Assembly (NCBI GenBank): GCA_902777835.1
Contig: CACYVC010000014.1
Coordinates: 1 to 64,000 of the forward strand
Length of the DNA: 64,000 bases
Origin: an uncultured Bacteroidales bacterium
Lineage (GTDB): Bacteria > Bacteroidota > Bacteroidia > Bacteroidales > Muribaculaceae
Direction: 5' to 3'
The notes under the pieces: generated by a model
Told to the model about the DNA's origin: nothing
Databases searched by the model: none
Seen by the model: the letters and a program-made list of their open reading frames with translations, nothing else
Translations under genes and position numbers: made by a program
Part shown: positions 25,218-35,530 of the stretch, in pieces
Layout of the letters: each line of letters opens with the position of its first letter
How positions within the stretch are numbered: position 1 is the first letter of the stretch

Positions 25218-25225
25218 TATCTTTG
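25218..25225 (+). promoter_or_regulatory. -7 box of the OPT transporter gene
   Basis: TATCTTTG, 36 nt before the ATG at 25262. No TTG at the usual -33 distance is seen. Confidence 0.45.
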
Positions 25226-25261
25226 TAGCTTGAAAAATATCCAATAACTAAATAATACTAT

Positions 25262-27316
25262 ATGCAAGACGAGAAAGACTTACAACAACCTCAGGAGACT
25301 GTTGAGATTCCCGAGAACGCATTGCAGGAGCAGGTGCAAGCCAAGCTCCCCGATGGCGTGATTGAAGGAGATCAAGTTGAGCTCCCTGAGAATGCCTTCC
25401 GCCCATTGAAGGAAGGTGAGAAGTATGTCCCCATTCTCCGTCCCGAGAAGAACTATCCTGAGGTGACACCCTATTCGGTGTCGCTTGGATTGATTATGGC
25501 GGTGATTTTCAGTGCCGCTGCAGCATATCTGGGACTGAAAGTGGGACAAGTGTTTGAGGCGGCAATCCCCATCGCGATTATCGCAGCGGGTATCGCCAGT
25601 GTCACTAAGCGCAAGAACTCGCTTGGTGAGAACGTTATCATTCAATCGATTGGTGCTGCCAGTGGTATTGTGGTAGCAGGTGCTATCTTCACCTTGCCAG
25701 CGCTTTACATTTTGCAGGCTAAGTATCCCGAGATGACCGTCAACTTCCTTGAGGTGTTCCTCAGTTCGATGCTTGGTGGCTTGCTGGGAATTTTGTTCTT
25801 CATCCCCTTCCGCAAATACTTTGTGAAAGAGAAACATGGCGACTTCCCATTCCCCGAGGCTACTGCAACTACTCAGGTGCTCGTTCAGGGCCAGAAGGGT
25901 GGCGACCAGGCCAAGCCATTGCTTATTGCAGGATTGGTGGGTGGTATTTATGACTTCTTAATGAGCTCCTTCGGATGGTGGAAAGAGGTGATCTCGACCA
26001 CTGCCATACCCGCATTGCAGAACTTTACAGCTCAAACCAAGTTCCTCTTCAAGGTTAATATCAGTGCTGCGACACTGGGTCTTGGTTTCATTATTGGCTT
26101 GAAGTACAGCTTCATCATCTTTGCCGGTAGCGCATTTATTTGGTGGGTTATTGTGCCTTTGTTTGCAGCTGTAAGCCCTGAAATGGCTGCCCTTGACACC
26201 GATGTTATTTTTAAAGACGTTGCCCGCTCGATAGGTATTGGCGGCATTGCCATGAGTGGTATCATTGGTATCATCAAGTCGTGGGGCGTTATTAAGAATG
26301 CTGTGGGGCTTGCTGGCAAGTCGTTCAAGAAAAATGCCGATGTAGAGAAACCTGAGCGCACTCAACGCGATATCTCGATGAAGGCTCTAGTGTTTGCACT
26401 TGGTGCAGCACTCTTGGTAACCTTCGTGTTCTTCTGGATAGGCGTGATTGGCAGTCTGCCACAGGCCATTGTTGCATTTATTGTGGTTGTGGTTATTGCC
26501 TTTTTGTTCACTACTGTGGCAGCCAATGCTATCGCTATTGTGGGTAGTAACCCCGTGAGCGGTATGACTCTGATGACATTGATTATTGCTTCGGGTATCT
26601 TCGTTGCAGTGGGTCTTAGTGGCTGGCAAGGCATCGTGGCATCGATGATCATTGGTGGTGTGGTTTGTACTGCATTATCAATGGCGGGCGGTATGGTGAC
26701 CGATATGAAGATTGGTTACTGGATTGGAACCACTCCAGCCAAGCAGCAGACTTGGAAGATGCTCGGTACAGTGCTCTCAGCAGCTACCGTGGGCGGTGTG
26801 ATGATAATCTTGAACAAGACCTATGGTTTCTATGATGGCGCCGTGCCAGGTGAGACTCCTCTGGTAGCTCCTCAAGCTAATGCAATGGCTGCCGTTATTG
26901 ATCCATTGATGACAGGTGGCGAGACTCCTTGGATGCTTTACATCTGTGGTGCAATTCTTGCATGTCTGCTCAATTGGCTCAAGGTGCCTGCTCTGCCTTT
27001 CTCGCTGGGTATGTTCATCCCCTTCCAGCTCAATACTCCGCTGCTCATTGGCGGTATCATCAGCTGGTTTGTTAGCACTCGCAGCAAGGATGAGAAACTC
27101 AACAAGGCTCGCATGGACAAGGGTACACTTATCGCCAGCGGTTTCATTGCCGGTGGTGCCCTTATGGGCGTGGTGAGTGCAGCAATGAAGTTTGGAGGAT
27201 TTAAGTACGAGAATCCACTAAGCGATGGTTTGTCGAGCATCCTCGGACTTGTAGTATATATTGCTCTTATTATCTACTTTGCTTATTCTTGCCTTCGTGC
27301 CAAGAAAGCTGAGTAA
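25262..27316 (+). CDS. OPT-family oligopeptide transporter
   Basis: Inner-membrane secondary transporter of 684 residues, probably importing peptides by proton symport. A charged cytoplasmic N-terminus (about 70 residues, rich in Glu/Gln) precedes some 14-16 hydrophobic segments. Family signatures visible are YPEVTPYSVSLGLIMAVIFSAAAAYLGL (two helices), AIPIAIIAAG, the signature-like GGLLGILFFIPFRKYFV, FPFPEATATTQVLVQG, and SNPVSGMTLMTL. The gene is monocistronic, with a -7 box in front and a GC-rich terminator after it. It sits next to genes for peptide breakdown only loosely (pepD is 2.2 kb away on the other strand). Confidence 0.93.
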   Translation: MQDEKDLQQPQETVEIPENALQEQVQAKLPDGVIEGDQVELPENAFRPLKEGEKYVPILRPEKNYPEVTPYSVSLGLIMAVIFSAAAAYLGLKVGQVFEAAIPIAIIAAGIASVTKRKNSLGENVIIQSIGAASGIVVAGAIFTLPALYILQAKYPEMTVNFLEVFLSSMLGGLLGILFFIPFRKYFVKEKHGDFPFPEATATTQVLVQGQKGGDQAKPLLIAGLVGGIYDFLMSSFGWWKEVISTTAIPALQNFTAQTKFLFKVNISAATLGLGFIIGLKYSFIIFAGSAFIWWVIVPLFAAVSPEMAALDTDVIFKDVARSIGIGGIAMSGIIGIIKSWGVIKNAVGLAGKSFKKNADVEKPERTQRDISMKALVFALGAALLVTFVFFWIGVIGSLPQAIVAFIVVVVIAFLFTTVAANAIAIVGSNPVSGMTLMTLIIASGIFVAVGLSGWQGIVASMIIGGVVCTALSMAGGMVTDMKIGYWIGTTPAKQQTWKMLGTVLSAATVGGVMIILNKTYGFYDGAVPGETPLVAPQANAMAAVIDPLMTGGETPWMLYICGAILACLLNWLKVPALPFSLGMFIPFQLNTPLLIGGIISWFVSTRSKDEKLNKARMDKGTLIASGFIAGGALMGVVSAAMKFGGFKYENPLSDGLSSILGLVVYIALIIYFAYSCLRAKKAE

Positions 27317-27342
27317 TAATTCGGTAAGATAACATTATTATT

Positions 27343-27383
27343 GCTGGCGATTGCCCAAGAAGGCGGTCGCCAGCAGTTTTTTT
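27343..27383 (+). terminator. Intrinsic terminator of the OPT transporter gene
   Basis: GCTGGCGA (27343-27350) pairs with TCGCCAGC (27367-27374), followed by a seven-T run. Confidence 0.85.
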
Positions 27384-27406
27384 GTGCCAATGCAATAAAC
27401 TAGAGC

Positions 27407-27441
27407 TTAAAACTGACAACTGAGAACTGAAAACTCAAAAC
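27407..27441. repeat. Heptamer array, word CTGANAA, upstream of the helicase promoter
   Basis: TTAAAAC, TGACAAC, TGAGAAC, TGAAAAC, TCAAAAC in 7-bp phase. Read as CTGACAA, CTGAGAA, CTGAAAA, CTCAAAA (27413-27440), it ends exactly 8 nt before the -7 element. Confidence 0.65.
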
Positions 27442-27448
27442 TTTTGCC

Positions 27449-27457
27449 TACCTTTGC
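27449..27457 (+). promoter_or_regulatory. -7 element of the RNA helicase gene
   Basis: TACCTTTGC, 20 nt before the ATG at 27477. There is no TTG at -33; the heptamer array occupies that place. The same layout precedes secA and the DUF4105 gene at 40952. Confidence 0.6.
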
Positions 27458-27476
27458 ACCCAAAATAATAAAACAC

Positions 27477-29336
27477 ATGGCAACATTCAAAGAACTTGGC
27501 GTGCGCGACGACCTGCTGCGCGCTATTGAACTGATGGGATATGAGAACCCTATGCCCATCCAGGAAATGGTGATTCCACACTTGCTTAACGAGGAGACCG
27601 ACGTGGTGGGACTGGCGCAGACTGGAACCGGTAAGACCGCCGCTTTCGGATTGCCTATGTTACAACGCATCGATACATCATCAACAGAGACTCAGGCACT
27701 TATTCTTGATCCCACTAGAGAACTATGCCTCCAAACTAAGACCGACCTAGAGGACTACTCCCGTTATGTTGATGGGCTGAGAATCGTGGCAGTGTATGGT
27801 GGAGCTAGCATAGAGTCGCAAATCCGTGAAGTAAAGCGCGGCGTGCAGGTGATAGTGGCAACGCCAGGCCGCTTGCAGGACCTCATCAGGCGTGGAGTGG
27901 TGAAGCTTGATGCAGTGCGCACCGTTATCCTCGATGAGGCTGACGAGATGCTCAACATGGGCTTTATTGACGATATCAACAATATCTTGATTAATGTGCC
28001 CGACGAGCGCAAAATGCTGATGTTCAGTGCTACTATGCCTCGCGAGATAGCCAATATCGCCAAGGACTTCATGCACAATCCTGTGGAATTCGTTGCTGGC
28101 ACACGCAACGAAGGCTCGGCAAACGTGCGTCACATCTATTATATGGTGAAGGCAAGCGACAAGTACCTTGCCCTCAAGCGCATCGTCGATTACTTGCCAC
28201 GCATCTACGGCATAGTTTTCTGCCGCACACGTGCAAGCGCGCAGGAGGTGGCGTCGCAGCTAATTCAGGATGGTTATGATGCCGACGCTCTGCATGGCGA
28301 CCTTTCGCAGGCACAGCGCGATGCCGTGATGAAGAAGTTCCGTGAGCGCAACTTGCAGCTGCTCGTGGCTACCGATGTGGCGGCGCGTGGTCTTGACGTT
28401 AACGACCTCACTCACATCATCAGCTACAGTCTCCCCGACGATAATGACATCTACAACCACCGCAGTGGTCGCACTGGGCGTGCTGGTAAGACGGGCATCT
28501 CAATCGCCATAATCCACAGCCGTGAGCGCAATAAGCTCAAGCAGATTGAGAAGCAGATTGGTAAGGAATTTGAGCGCCGCGAGGTGCCTAAGGCCGAGGA
28601 GATTATCGAAAAACAGCTCTTCAATCTTGCTGACCGCCTCGAGAACGTGGAGGTGCGCGAGGAGGAGATTGCTCCTTATCTGCCCAATGTGCTCAAGAAA
28701 CTGTCGTGGCTTAGCGGGGAGGACGTGGTGAAACGCCTGCTCTCGTTGGAGTTTAATCGAATGCTCGACTACTACAAGAAGGCACCAGTGCTCGACATAG
28801 TTCCCGAGAAGAAGGAGCGACAGAAGAAAGAGCGCACTCGCAAGCCTAATGGTGAGAAAGACCGACGCGTGGGCGAGGACGGTTACGAGAGAGTGTTTAT
28901 CAATGTGGGCAAGAGCCATGGGTTCTATGCCCCTGATCTCATTCGCATGATCAACGCCACCGAAGGCGGCAAGAATGTGGGCATAGGTCGCATTGACCTG
29001 TTGACCAACTATTCGCTCTTCGATGTGCGGCAAGGTGAAGCTCATAACATTATAAATGCTTTGCGTAACAGTGAGTTCTATGGCAAGCGTTTATATCTTG
29101 AGATTGCAGATGCCACCAAGGACTATGCCTCTATCACCTATGAGGGAGAGGTAAAAAAGAACCGTGCCGAGCGCCGTAAGGAGAAATTCAAGGCTATGGA
29201 GCGTGAGCAACGTCGTCGCAATGAGCGCCGCACTCGCCGCGACAGCGAGCGAGGTTTCAAAAAGCGTGGCAAAAACAGTGATGCTCCCGCTGGAAACTAC
29301 GACAAGTTTATGAAGAAAGGGCGTAGAAAGAAATAA
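27477..29336 (+). CDS. DEAD-box RNA helicase with DbpA-type RNA-binding domain
   Basis: ATP-dependent RNA helicase of 619 residues, probably acting in ribosome assembly or RNA decay in the cold. Core motifs: Q-motif region FKELGVRDDLLRAIELMGYENPMPIQ (several elements), Walker A AQTGTGKTAAF, DEAD in VILDEADEML, SAT in MFSATMP, and HRSGRTGRAG. After the core comes a linker of about 60 residues and a Lys/Arg/Glu-rich stretch, then a DbpA-like RRM (about residues 470-545: RVFINVGKSHGF, IGRIDLL, YLEIA). The tail is highly basic. The start at MATFKELG was chosen because it matches the family N-terminus and the promoter. Confidence 0.95.
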   Translation: MATFKELGVRDDLLRAIELMGYENPMPIQEMVIPHLLNEETDVVGLAQTGTGKTAAFGLPMLQRIDTSSTETQALILDPTRELCLQTKTDLEDYSRYVDGLRIVAVYGGASIESQIREVKRGVQVIVATPGRLQDLIRRGVVKLDAVRTVILDEADEMLNMGFIDDINNILINVPDERKMLMFSATMPREIANIAKDFMHNPVEFVAGTRNEGSANVRHIYYMVKASDKYLALKRIVDYLPRIYGIVFCRTRASAQEVASQLIQDGYDADALHGDLSQAQRDAVMKKFRERNLQLLVATDVAARGLDVNDLTHIISYSLPDDNDIYNHRSGRTGRAGKTGISIAIIHSRERNKLKQIEKQIGKEFERREVPKAEEIIEKQLFNLADRLENVEVREEEIAPYLPNVLKKLSWLSGEDVVKRLLSLEFNRMLDYYKKAPVLDIVPEKKERQKKERTRKPNGEKDRRVGEDGYERVFINVGKSHGFYAPDLIRMINATEGGKNVGIGRIDLLTNYSLFDVRQGEAHNIINALRNSEFYGKRLYLEIADATKDYASITYEGEVKKNRAERRKEKFKAMEREQRRRNERRTRRDSERGFKKRGKNSDAPAGNYDKFMKKGRRKK

Positions 29337-29355
29337 AGCAAAATTTGATAAAAGC

Positions 29356-29390
29356 AACATCGGCAGCGAAATTTCGTTGCCGATGTTTTT
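29356..29390 (+). terminator. Intrinsic terminator of the helicase gene
   Basis: AACATCGGCA (29356-29365) and TGCCGATGTT (29378-29387) enclose a second palindrome CGAAATTTCG; a T run follows. Confidence 0.85.
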
Positions 29391-29393
29391 ATG

Positions 29394-29500
29394 TCTAGAA
29401 TTTCTAGAGAATCTAGAACATCTAGTATGAATCTAGAACATCTAGTATGAATCTAGAACATCTAGTATGAATCTAGAACATCTAGTATGAATCTAGAAAA
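29394..29500. repeat. TCTAGA array with four exact 20-bp tandem copies
   Basis: It begins as nonamers TCTAGAATT and TCTAGAGAA, then repeats GAATCTAGAACATCTAGTAT four times exactly (starts at 29409, 29429, 29449, 29469) plus a partial fifth. The 20-mer is one 9-bp and one 11-bp TCTAG unit. It lies between the convergent helicase and valS stops. Confidence 0.9.
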
Positions 29501-29505
29501 ACGTT

Positions 29506-32202
29506 TTATCCCTTCAGGGCTGCCAGTGTCTCTTGCAGTGTAGCGATTTTGCTTTGAGCGTCGGCTTGTTTCTTGCGCTCGGCGGCTACTACTGCCTCGG
29601 GGGCATTAGCAACAAAACGCTCGTTGCTGAGCTTCTTCTCCACGCTTGCGAGGAAGCCTTGAGTGTATTGCAGTTCTTTTTCAAGCTTCTCTATTTCTTC
29701 GGCAACGTTGATGTTGTCGTGCAGAGGCACTGCAAACTCGGTTGTGCCAACCATGAATGAGGCTGCTGTTGGATCTTTGCTTTCCACCTTCTCGATAGCG
29801 TCAAGGCCAGCGAGCTTGAGAATGATAGATTGGAATGTGTTGTTCCACTCAGCATTGGCGACTTGCAGCTGGAGCATAGTCCTTTGTGCAATATTTTTGC
29901 TTGCGCGCACGTTACGCACGGCAGTGATAATCTCACGGGCCTCTGTCATCGCCTTGATGATGTTCTCATCAACGGGCTGTGGTTCAGGAACGATTGCATA
30001 CATTATGCTCTCGCCTGGCTTACGCTCGCTGATGTGCTGCCACAACTCTTCGCTGATGAATGGCATGAATGGATGAATGAGTCGCAGAAGCACGTCGAAG
30101 TAGTTGAGAGTGGCATCAAGGGTGGCGCGGTCGATGGGCTGCTGATAGGCTGGCTTCACAATCTCGAGATAGAGTGCCGAGAAGTCCTCCCAGAACAAGC
30201 GGTATATTGCCATCAACGCGTCGCTGATGCGGAACTTGGTGTAGAGGTCCTTCATCTCGGCGATTGTGCTGTTGAGTTGTGCCTGGAACCACTCGATGGC
30301 GAGACGGCTATGCTCGGGTTGCTCAATGTCGGCAACTTCCCATCCCTTAACGAGACGGAACGCGTTCCAAATCTTGTTGTTGAAGTTGCGGCCCTGTTCG
30401 CACAATGCCTCGTCGAAGAGGATGTCATTGCCAGCAGGAGCGCTAAGCATCATGCCCATGCGCACACCGTCGGCACCAAACTTGTCCATCAATTCGATTG
30501 GGTCGGGGCTGTTGCCGAGCGACTTCGACATCTTGCGGCCCAACTTGTCACGCACGATACCAGTGAAATATACGTTGCGGAATGGCATGTCTTTAACATA
30601 CTCATATCCAGCCATGATCATGCGAGTTACCCAGAAGAAGATGATGTCGGGGGCAGTAACTAGATCGCTTGTGGGGTAGTAGTACTTAATCTCCTCGTTG
30701 CCAGGGTTGCGAATGCCGTCGAAGAGTGAGATGGGCCACAACCACGAGCTGAACCATGTGTCGAGGGCATCCTCATCTTGGCGCAGGTCATCGATGGTGA
30801 TATTTTCATAGCCAGGCATCTGGTGAGCTTTTTCAAGAGCTTCCTCCTTTGTAAGTGCAACCACAAACTTCTCCTCCTCGTCATTCGTTGGCAGGAAGTA
30901 GGCAGGAATGCGGTGCCCCCACCACAGCTGACGGCTGATGCACCAGTCTTGGATGTTCTCGAGCCAACTGCGATAGGTGGCTTTATACTTGGGTGGGAAG
31001 AACTTGATATCGTCGTTCATTACTGGTGGCAGAGCGATGTCGGCAAAGTGCTGCATCTTGATAAACCACTGCATGCACAGACGTGGCTCTACTGCGGTGT
31101 CGCTGTTGCGCTCGCTGTAGCCCACCTTGTTCACATAGTCCTCTACTTTTTCCATCAGACCAGCGTTCTCAAGGTCAACGACAATAACCTTGCGCACCTC
31201 CTCGCGTGTCATTCCCACATAGAGTGGTGACTGCTCGCTGATGGTGGCGTCGGCATTGAAGATATCAATGGTCTCGAGATTATGGTTCTTGCCGAGCATG
31301 TAGTCGTTAACGTCGTGAGCTGGAGTCACCTTGAGGCAACCAGTGCCAAACTCTATGTCAACATAACGGTCCTCGATAACAGGGATGACGCGATTCACTA
31401 GAGGCACAATCACCTTCTTGCCCCTGAGCCATTGGTTCTTTGGGTCTTTGGGGTTGATGCACATAGCAGTGTCGCCCATTATGGTCTCGGGACGTGTGGT
31501 AGCAACCACAGCATAGCGGCGGCCCTGAGCGTCGCGGTGCAAAATTTCGCCTTCAGCGCCAGTCTCTCCGCTCATGTCATCGTCGGCAACATAATATTTA
31601 AGGTAGTAAAGCTTACTATTCTCCTCACGATAGATTACCTCCTCGTTGCTGAGGGCAGTCTGGGCTTTTGGGTCCCAGTTCACCATGCGTAGGCCACGGT
31701 AGATGAGACCTTTGTTGTAGAGGTCAACAAATACTCTGAGCACGCTTTCGCTGCGGATTTCGTCCATAGTGAAGGCGGTGCGACTCCAATCGCAAGAAGC
31801 ACCAAGTTTGCGCAACTGCTGCAAGATGATGCCGCCGTGCTCGTGGGTCCAATCCCAAGCATGTTTTAGGAACTCGTCGCGGCTTAAGTCGGTTTTCTTG
31901 ATTCCCTGCTCAGCGAGGCGTTTCACCACTTTGGCCTCGGTGGCAATGCTGGCGTGGTCGGTGCCAGGAACCCACAGAGCATTCTTGCCTTCTTGACGCG
32001 CGCGGCGCATGAGGATGTCCTGGATGGTGTTGTTGAGCATGTGTCCCATGTGAAGCACACCCGTGACATTGGGTGGTGGTATCACTATTGTGTAAGGTTC
32101 ACGCTCATCGGGCACCGACTTGAATAAGTCGTTATCAATCCAGTACTTATACCATTTTTCCTCGACCGCTTTAGGGTCATACTTAGTTGCCAAAGTGTTC
32201 AT
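29506..32202 (-). CDS. valS: Valyl-tRNA synthetase
   Basis: Class I aminoacyl-tRNA synthetase charging tRNA-Val, cytoplasmic. The 898-residue length fits ValS. The N-terminal [16 protein letters not shown] is typical, the HIGH motif appears as HMGH in [14 protein letters not shown] near residue 50, the editing (CP1) domain includes [12 protein letters not shown], and KMSKS is at residues 557-561. The C-terminal 65 residues form the ValS coiled coil ([14 protein letters not shown] and onwards). The nearby promoter on the minus strand is well matched. It is convergent with the helicase gene. Confidence 0.98.
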   Translation of the reverse strand: MNTLATKYDPKAVEEKWYKYWIDNDLFKSVPDEREPYTIVIPPPNVTGVLHMGHMLNNTIQDILMRRARQEGKNALWVPGTDHASIATEAKVVKRLAEQGIKKTDLSRDEFLKHAWDWTHEHGGIILQQLRKLGASCDWSRTAFTMDEIRSESVLRVFVDLYNKGLIYRGLRMVNWDPKAQTALSNEEVIYREENSKLYYLKYYVADDDMSGETGAEGEILHRDAQGRRYAVVATTRPETIMGDTAMCINPKDPKNQWLRGKKVIVPLVNRVIPVIEDRYVDIEFGTGCLKVTPAHDVNDYMLGKNHNLETIDIFNADATISEQSPLYVGMTREEVRKVIVVDLENAGLMEKVEDYVNKVGYSERNSDTAVEPRLCMQWFIKMQHFADIALPPVMNDDIKFFPPKYKATYRSWLENIQDWCISRQLWWGHRIPAYFLPTNDEEEKFVVALTKEEALEKAHQMPGYENITIDDLRQDEDALDTWFSSWLWPISLFDGIRNPGNEEIKYYYPTSDLVTAPDIIFFWVTRMIMAGYEYVKDMPFRNVYFTGIVRDKLGRKMSKSLGNSPDPIELMDKFGADGVRMGMMLSAPAGNDILFDEALCEQGRNFNNKIWNAFRLVKGWEVADIEQPEHSRLAIEWFQAQLNSTIAEMKDLYTKFRISDALMAIYRLFWEDFSALYLEIVKPAYQQPIDRATLDATLNYFDVLLRLIHPFMPFISEELWQHISERKPGESIMYAIVPEPQPVDENIIKAMTEAREIITAVRNVRASKNIAQRTMLQLQVANAEWNNTFQSIILKLAGLDAIEKVESKDPTAASFMVGTTEFAVPLHDNINVAEEIEKLEKELQYTQGFLASVEKKLSNERFVANAPEAVVAAERKKQADAQSKIATLQETLAALKG

Positions 32203-32243
32203 TTTACTTATTGAATGTAGATTAAATATTTTTTTTCAAACTG

Positions 32244-32274
32244 CAAAGATAGTGCAAACAGAGGGAAATACAAA
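32244..32274 (-). promoter_or_regulatory. Sigma-ABfr-type promoter of valS
   Basis: Minus strand: TTTG (32271-32274), a 19-nt spacer, TATCTTTG (32244-32251). The box ends 41 nt before the start codon. Confidence 0.65.
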
Positions 32275-32412
32275 ATCAAAAACAATATTTTGGATTTTTA
32301 TTTCCTAGGCGAAGCCTATCTTGAGTGATAGCTGGCGTTAGTAAAAAGTTTTTAGGAATAGTCTTTAATCTTTTTTAACAATAGCTATTTACAAAAAATA
32401 GACGAAAAACGC

Positions 32413-32421
32413 TATTTTTGC
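32413..32421 (+). promoter_or_regulatory. -7 box of the large secreted protein gene
   Basis: TATTTTTGC, 46 nt before the ATG at 32468. No TTG is seen at -33. A TAGGC-GAA-GCCTA triloop hairpin (32306-32318) lies about 100 bp upstream. Confidence 0.5.
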
Positions 32422-32467
32422 ATATTCATTCAAAATTTCAGTATAAATATATATTAACTTGTACCTT

Positions 32468-35050
32468 ATGAGAAGATTATTATTCATTTTGGCACTTGGG
32501 TGCTTGTTCTCTTTGACCTTCTTGGCGGCCCCAACAAACTATGGGACTCAACAGGTCTCTGGACATCGTCAAACCGAGAACATAAACTCGGGAAACTACA
32601 AATTCATTTTTAAGGGAACTCCTTTCGTAAAATATGCCGACAATGATGGCGTGATCGTAGTTCCCGCAAACTACTACCATCATAAATATGAGAAGCTGCG
32701 CTCTTTTGGCTATAGCCTCCAGACGTGGACAGGTAGCAACGGCAAGACCTATCGGCCCGACAACAACGTGACCGACACCATTGTCACTCGCGACATCCTC
32801 ACGAGCGACGTGATTTTAACGCCAAATTTCGTGCTTAACGAGGAAGATTTGGGCGATGCCACAGTAACGGCATTGTGGGAGTTTGGCCTGCCCGATAGTG
32901 TGGCTTTGTTCAGCAATTTCCAAAGTGTGTTCAGCTTCGTAAAGCCCACTCTCTACAACTCCTACTACATCGACATGAACATGAAAATCGATGCCACTCA
33001 GGGTTGGATTGACAATGAACTTTGCGCCGGCGAAGGTTATGCCGAAGTTGGAGCGGGAACCAAGTTCTCGTTGCCTGCGCGTTATGGCACCATTTACACA
33101 ATGGTGACAAAAGATGCTCTATCGGCTACCACCATTGCCGACAGCACCACTTACAAGACCACCACCGATGCCAACGGCAACCACGTCGCAACGCTCTACT
33201 ACTATGAGTCATCTAAAGACTCTGTCGACATTATCATGGGCGAGGACATTCGCCTGATATCGGTGTCGGCATCCTACCCCGGAGGCGACAACTACATGTC
33301 GTGGACTCCAAATATGAACAGCGACCAAGATGCAATCATCACGGAGAGCAAAAGTGATCCCTCAGGCTGTCTGCTCTACGACATCTCTGACATAGAGATC
33401 AACGGTGGCCTAAATGTGGTTGCAGGCACACCGGTTATGAACTTCTCACCTCAGATTGAGGTGCCCAACGAATTAGATGAGAGTAAATATCTGTCGGTCA
33501 GCTTCCAGATGGGTGAAGGCTTCTCCTATAAACACAAGAAAGCTTTTGTGCAACTACGTCTTGAAGGAGCCAACAAGTCGGCAAAGGTCAAAATGACACT
33601 TACCGATACTCAGGGTAATATGCTTGAATCTAAGCTTTACGAGTATGTAAATGCCGACAGTGTGCTGCTCGATACCTTAGCCAACTTCTCCAAACCCAAC
33701 GACATCTATCTCTACGACCACGTCACGATGAAACTCTTTGTGTATGGCGAGGCCGACAGTTACAGGCTCAATATGCCAATCACCAGTTCGGGCGAGATAT
33801 GCGAGGTGCTGCGATTCCCTGAAGGCTATAACTTCACGCCCTATGTCGCTAAGAGCGAGATTGACCTCGACGGCATAGGTCTGCTCACCGTCGACGCTTA
33901 TGAGGTGGTGGGAGTTGATGACGAGGCAAAGCACGTTACACTCAATGCCATCGAAGAAGTGCCAATGGGTGATATTATCATCATCCACTCCGACTCTGCC
34001 GGTGCAGTTCACAATATCCCGCTAACTAGAGCCGATGATGCCTATGTGCGCGACAACAACAAACTATGGGTATCGGACGGAACCGTTAAAGGTGGGCGCG
34101 ACATCTACCGTTTTTCCAAAGAGCAAGCCAAAGATGGTGATGTGTATGTCTTCCAACGCTCGTCAACAAGTGACATTCTGCCCGATGGAGAAGTCTATCT
34201 CAAATATCACAGCGCCACTAATACCGAGACCTACTACCTCACTGAAGCCGATGTGCCCGAGAAAATACCTCAGCTTATTTTCTACGACACACAGGATAAT
34301 CAACCGCTCATCGACCAATACAAAGGACGAACCATCGGCCAGGTAGAGCTCAATGGACACACTTTCTTCAAGAACCACCAGTGGAACACGATGTGTTTGC
34401 CATTCGATATCATTGGCGAGAACATCGACTTTTCGCCACTCGCCGATGCCGAAATCTGGGAACTCGACGTTGCCGAAAAAGATGACTATGTTCAGCCCAC
34501 CGGATTCGATGCTGAGACCGAAGTGCTGACTCTCAACTTCAAACCCGCACGCAACGTCGAACCAGGAAAACCCTACGTTTTTGAGTGGCGTACTACCGCA
34601 TTTAACGTTATCAATGACCCGGTATTTGAAAACGTGACTATTAAGAGCAGTACCGAAGGCGAGATGGCAATTACCAGCAATGATGGCACAGTGCAGTTCG
34701 TTGGAACCTACGCTCCAGCATCACTCATTGGTAACACTACTGCCAACTTATACATGGGAGACGACGACAAGTTTACCTATCCAACCTCCAATGACTATGT
34801 AAATTCATTTTATGCTTACATGCTTGTTGATCTGGGCAACGGCCTCGGATTGCCGGGCGAGAGCACCGTCAAGAAGATTGTCATGAACATTGCCGACGAC
34901 GAGAACATTATAACGAGAGTGATTGAGGTAATGATGCCAACTCCAGTTCAGGACGATGCTTGGTACGATATGCAAGGCCGCCGTTATAAATTCAAACCAA
35001 CAACTCCAGGTATCTACATCATGAACGGCCGCAAGATCCTCATCCAGTAA
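32468..35050 (+). CDS. Large secreted protein with a C-terminal sorting-like motif
   Basis: An 860-residue exported protein with signal peptide MRRLLFILALGCLFSLTFLAAP. The body is Asp/Thr/Tyr-rich and beta-predicted; I recognise no catalytic family. The C-terminus reads AWYDMQGRRYKF, then PGIYIMNGRKILIQ, the YDxQGR...GIYI pattern common at the ends of secreted Bacteroidales proteins and related to type IX secretion C-terminal signals. The preceding segment KNHQWNTMCLPFDI is also typical of large Prevotella/Muribaculaceae surface proteins. The start is the ATG at 32468; a TTG codon three residues earlier is less likely. It is a single gene with its own promoter and terminator. Confidence 0.8.
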   Translation: MRRLLFILALGCLFSLTFLAAPTNYGTQQVSGHRQTENINSGNYKFIFKGTPFVKYADNDGVIVVPANYYHHKYEKLRSFGYSLQTWTGSNGKTYRPDNNVTDTIVTRDILTSDVILTPNFVLNEEDLGDATVTALWEFGLPDSVALFSNFQSVFSFVKPTLYNSYYIDMNMKIDATQGWIDNELCAGEGYAEVGAGTKFSLPARYGTIYTMVTKDALSATTIADSTTYKTTTDANGNHVATLYYYESSKDSVDIIMGEDIRLISVSASYPGGDNYMSWTPNMNSDQDAIITESKSDPSGCLLYDISDIEINGGLNVVAGTPVMNFSPQIEVPNELDESKYLSVSFQMGEGFSYKHKKAFVQLRLEGANKSAKVKMTLTDTQGNMLESKLYEYVNADSVLLDTLANFSKPNDIYLYDHVTMKLFVYGEADSYRLNMPITSSGEICEVLRFPEGYNFTPYVAKSEIDLDGIGLLTVDAYEVVGVDDEAKHVTLNAIEEVPMGDIIIIHSDSAGAVHNIPLTRADDAYVRDNNKLWVSDGTVKGGRDIYRFSKEQAKDGDVYVFQRSSTSDILPDGEVYLKYHSATNTETYYLTEADVPEKIPQLIFYDTQDNQPLIDQYKGRTIGQVELNGHTFFKNHQWNTMCLPFDIIGENIDFSPLADAEIWELDVAEKDDYVQPTGFDAETEVLTLNFKPARNVEPGKPYVFEWRTTAFNVINDPVFENVTIKSSTEGEMAITSNDGTVQFVGTYAPASLIGNTTANLYMGDDDKFTYPTSNDYVNSFYAYMLVDLGNGLGLPGESTVKKIVMNIADDENIITRVIEVMMPTPVQDDAWYDMQGRRYKFKPTTPGIYIMNGRKILIQ

Positions 35051-35085
35051 AAAGCGTTCCGTAATAAGTAATTGAATTACTATAA

Positions 35086-35120
35086 AAAGAGGGTGTACCT
35101 GCCTTGGTGCGCCCTCTTTA
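35086..35120 (+). terminator. Intrinsic terminator after the large secreted protein
   Basis: A 14-bp stem with two G-U pairs: AAAGAGGG (35086-35093) continues to ACC, opposite GGTGCGCCCTCTTT ending at 35119. Confidence 0.75.
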
Positions 35121-35222
35121 TTATGTGTTATGGCCAAAATTTGTAAACCTTTCCCGATATTGGGATTACTGAAAATAAAAATCGGCTAACCTGCTATTTA
35201 TAAGCTGATTAGCCGTCTTTTG

Positions 35223-35298
35223 TGGTGACCCCGGAGGGGCTCGAACCCTCGACCCACTGATTAAGAGTCAGTTGCTCTACCAACTGAGCCACGGAGTC
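35223..35298 (-). tRNA. tRNA-Lys, anticodon CTT
   Basis: Minus-strand cloverleaf of 76 nt with encoded CCA. The acceptor stem GACTCCG pairs with CGGGGTC, the D arm is GGCTCAGTTGGTAGAGC, and the anticodon stem ACTGA/TCAGT encloses the loop CTCTTAA, giving anticodon CTT. The T arm is GAGGG-TTCGAGC-CCCTC. The sequence between the tRNA and the next promoter (35299-35450) is AT-rich with T runs and holds nothing else that I can see. Confidence 0.96.
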
Positions 35299-35450
35299 AA
35301 AAAAGGGAAACCCTTGTTGATTTCCGACTGCAAAGGTACAACTAATTTTTGAACTGGCAAGCGTTTTTGCGAGATTTTTTTGAAAAAAGCGAAAAAAAAT
35401 TTTTCAAGGCGATTTTTTTGCTGTTTTTGGCATGTTTTTTGTGATTGTTA

Positions 35451-35481
35451 TTGTTGTTTTTTAAAAAAATAACTACTTTTG
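35451..35481 (+). promoter_or_regulatory. Sigma-ABfr-type promoter of the zinc metallopeptidase gene
   Basis: TTG at 35451-35453 (another at 35454), then TACTTTTG at 35474-35481, spacer 20 nt. The ATG is 50 nt further. Confidence 0.55.
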
Positions 35482-35530
35482 TATTTTGTATAATAAAATA
35501 ATATTAATGTAACCAATAAAACAAAAAGAT

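Noticed and set aside
29394-29500. CRISPR array suggested by regular 20-bp repeats
   Set aside because: The copies are directly adjacent without unique spacers, the unit is too short, and no cas gene is present.
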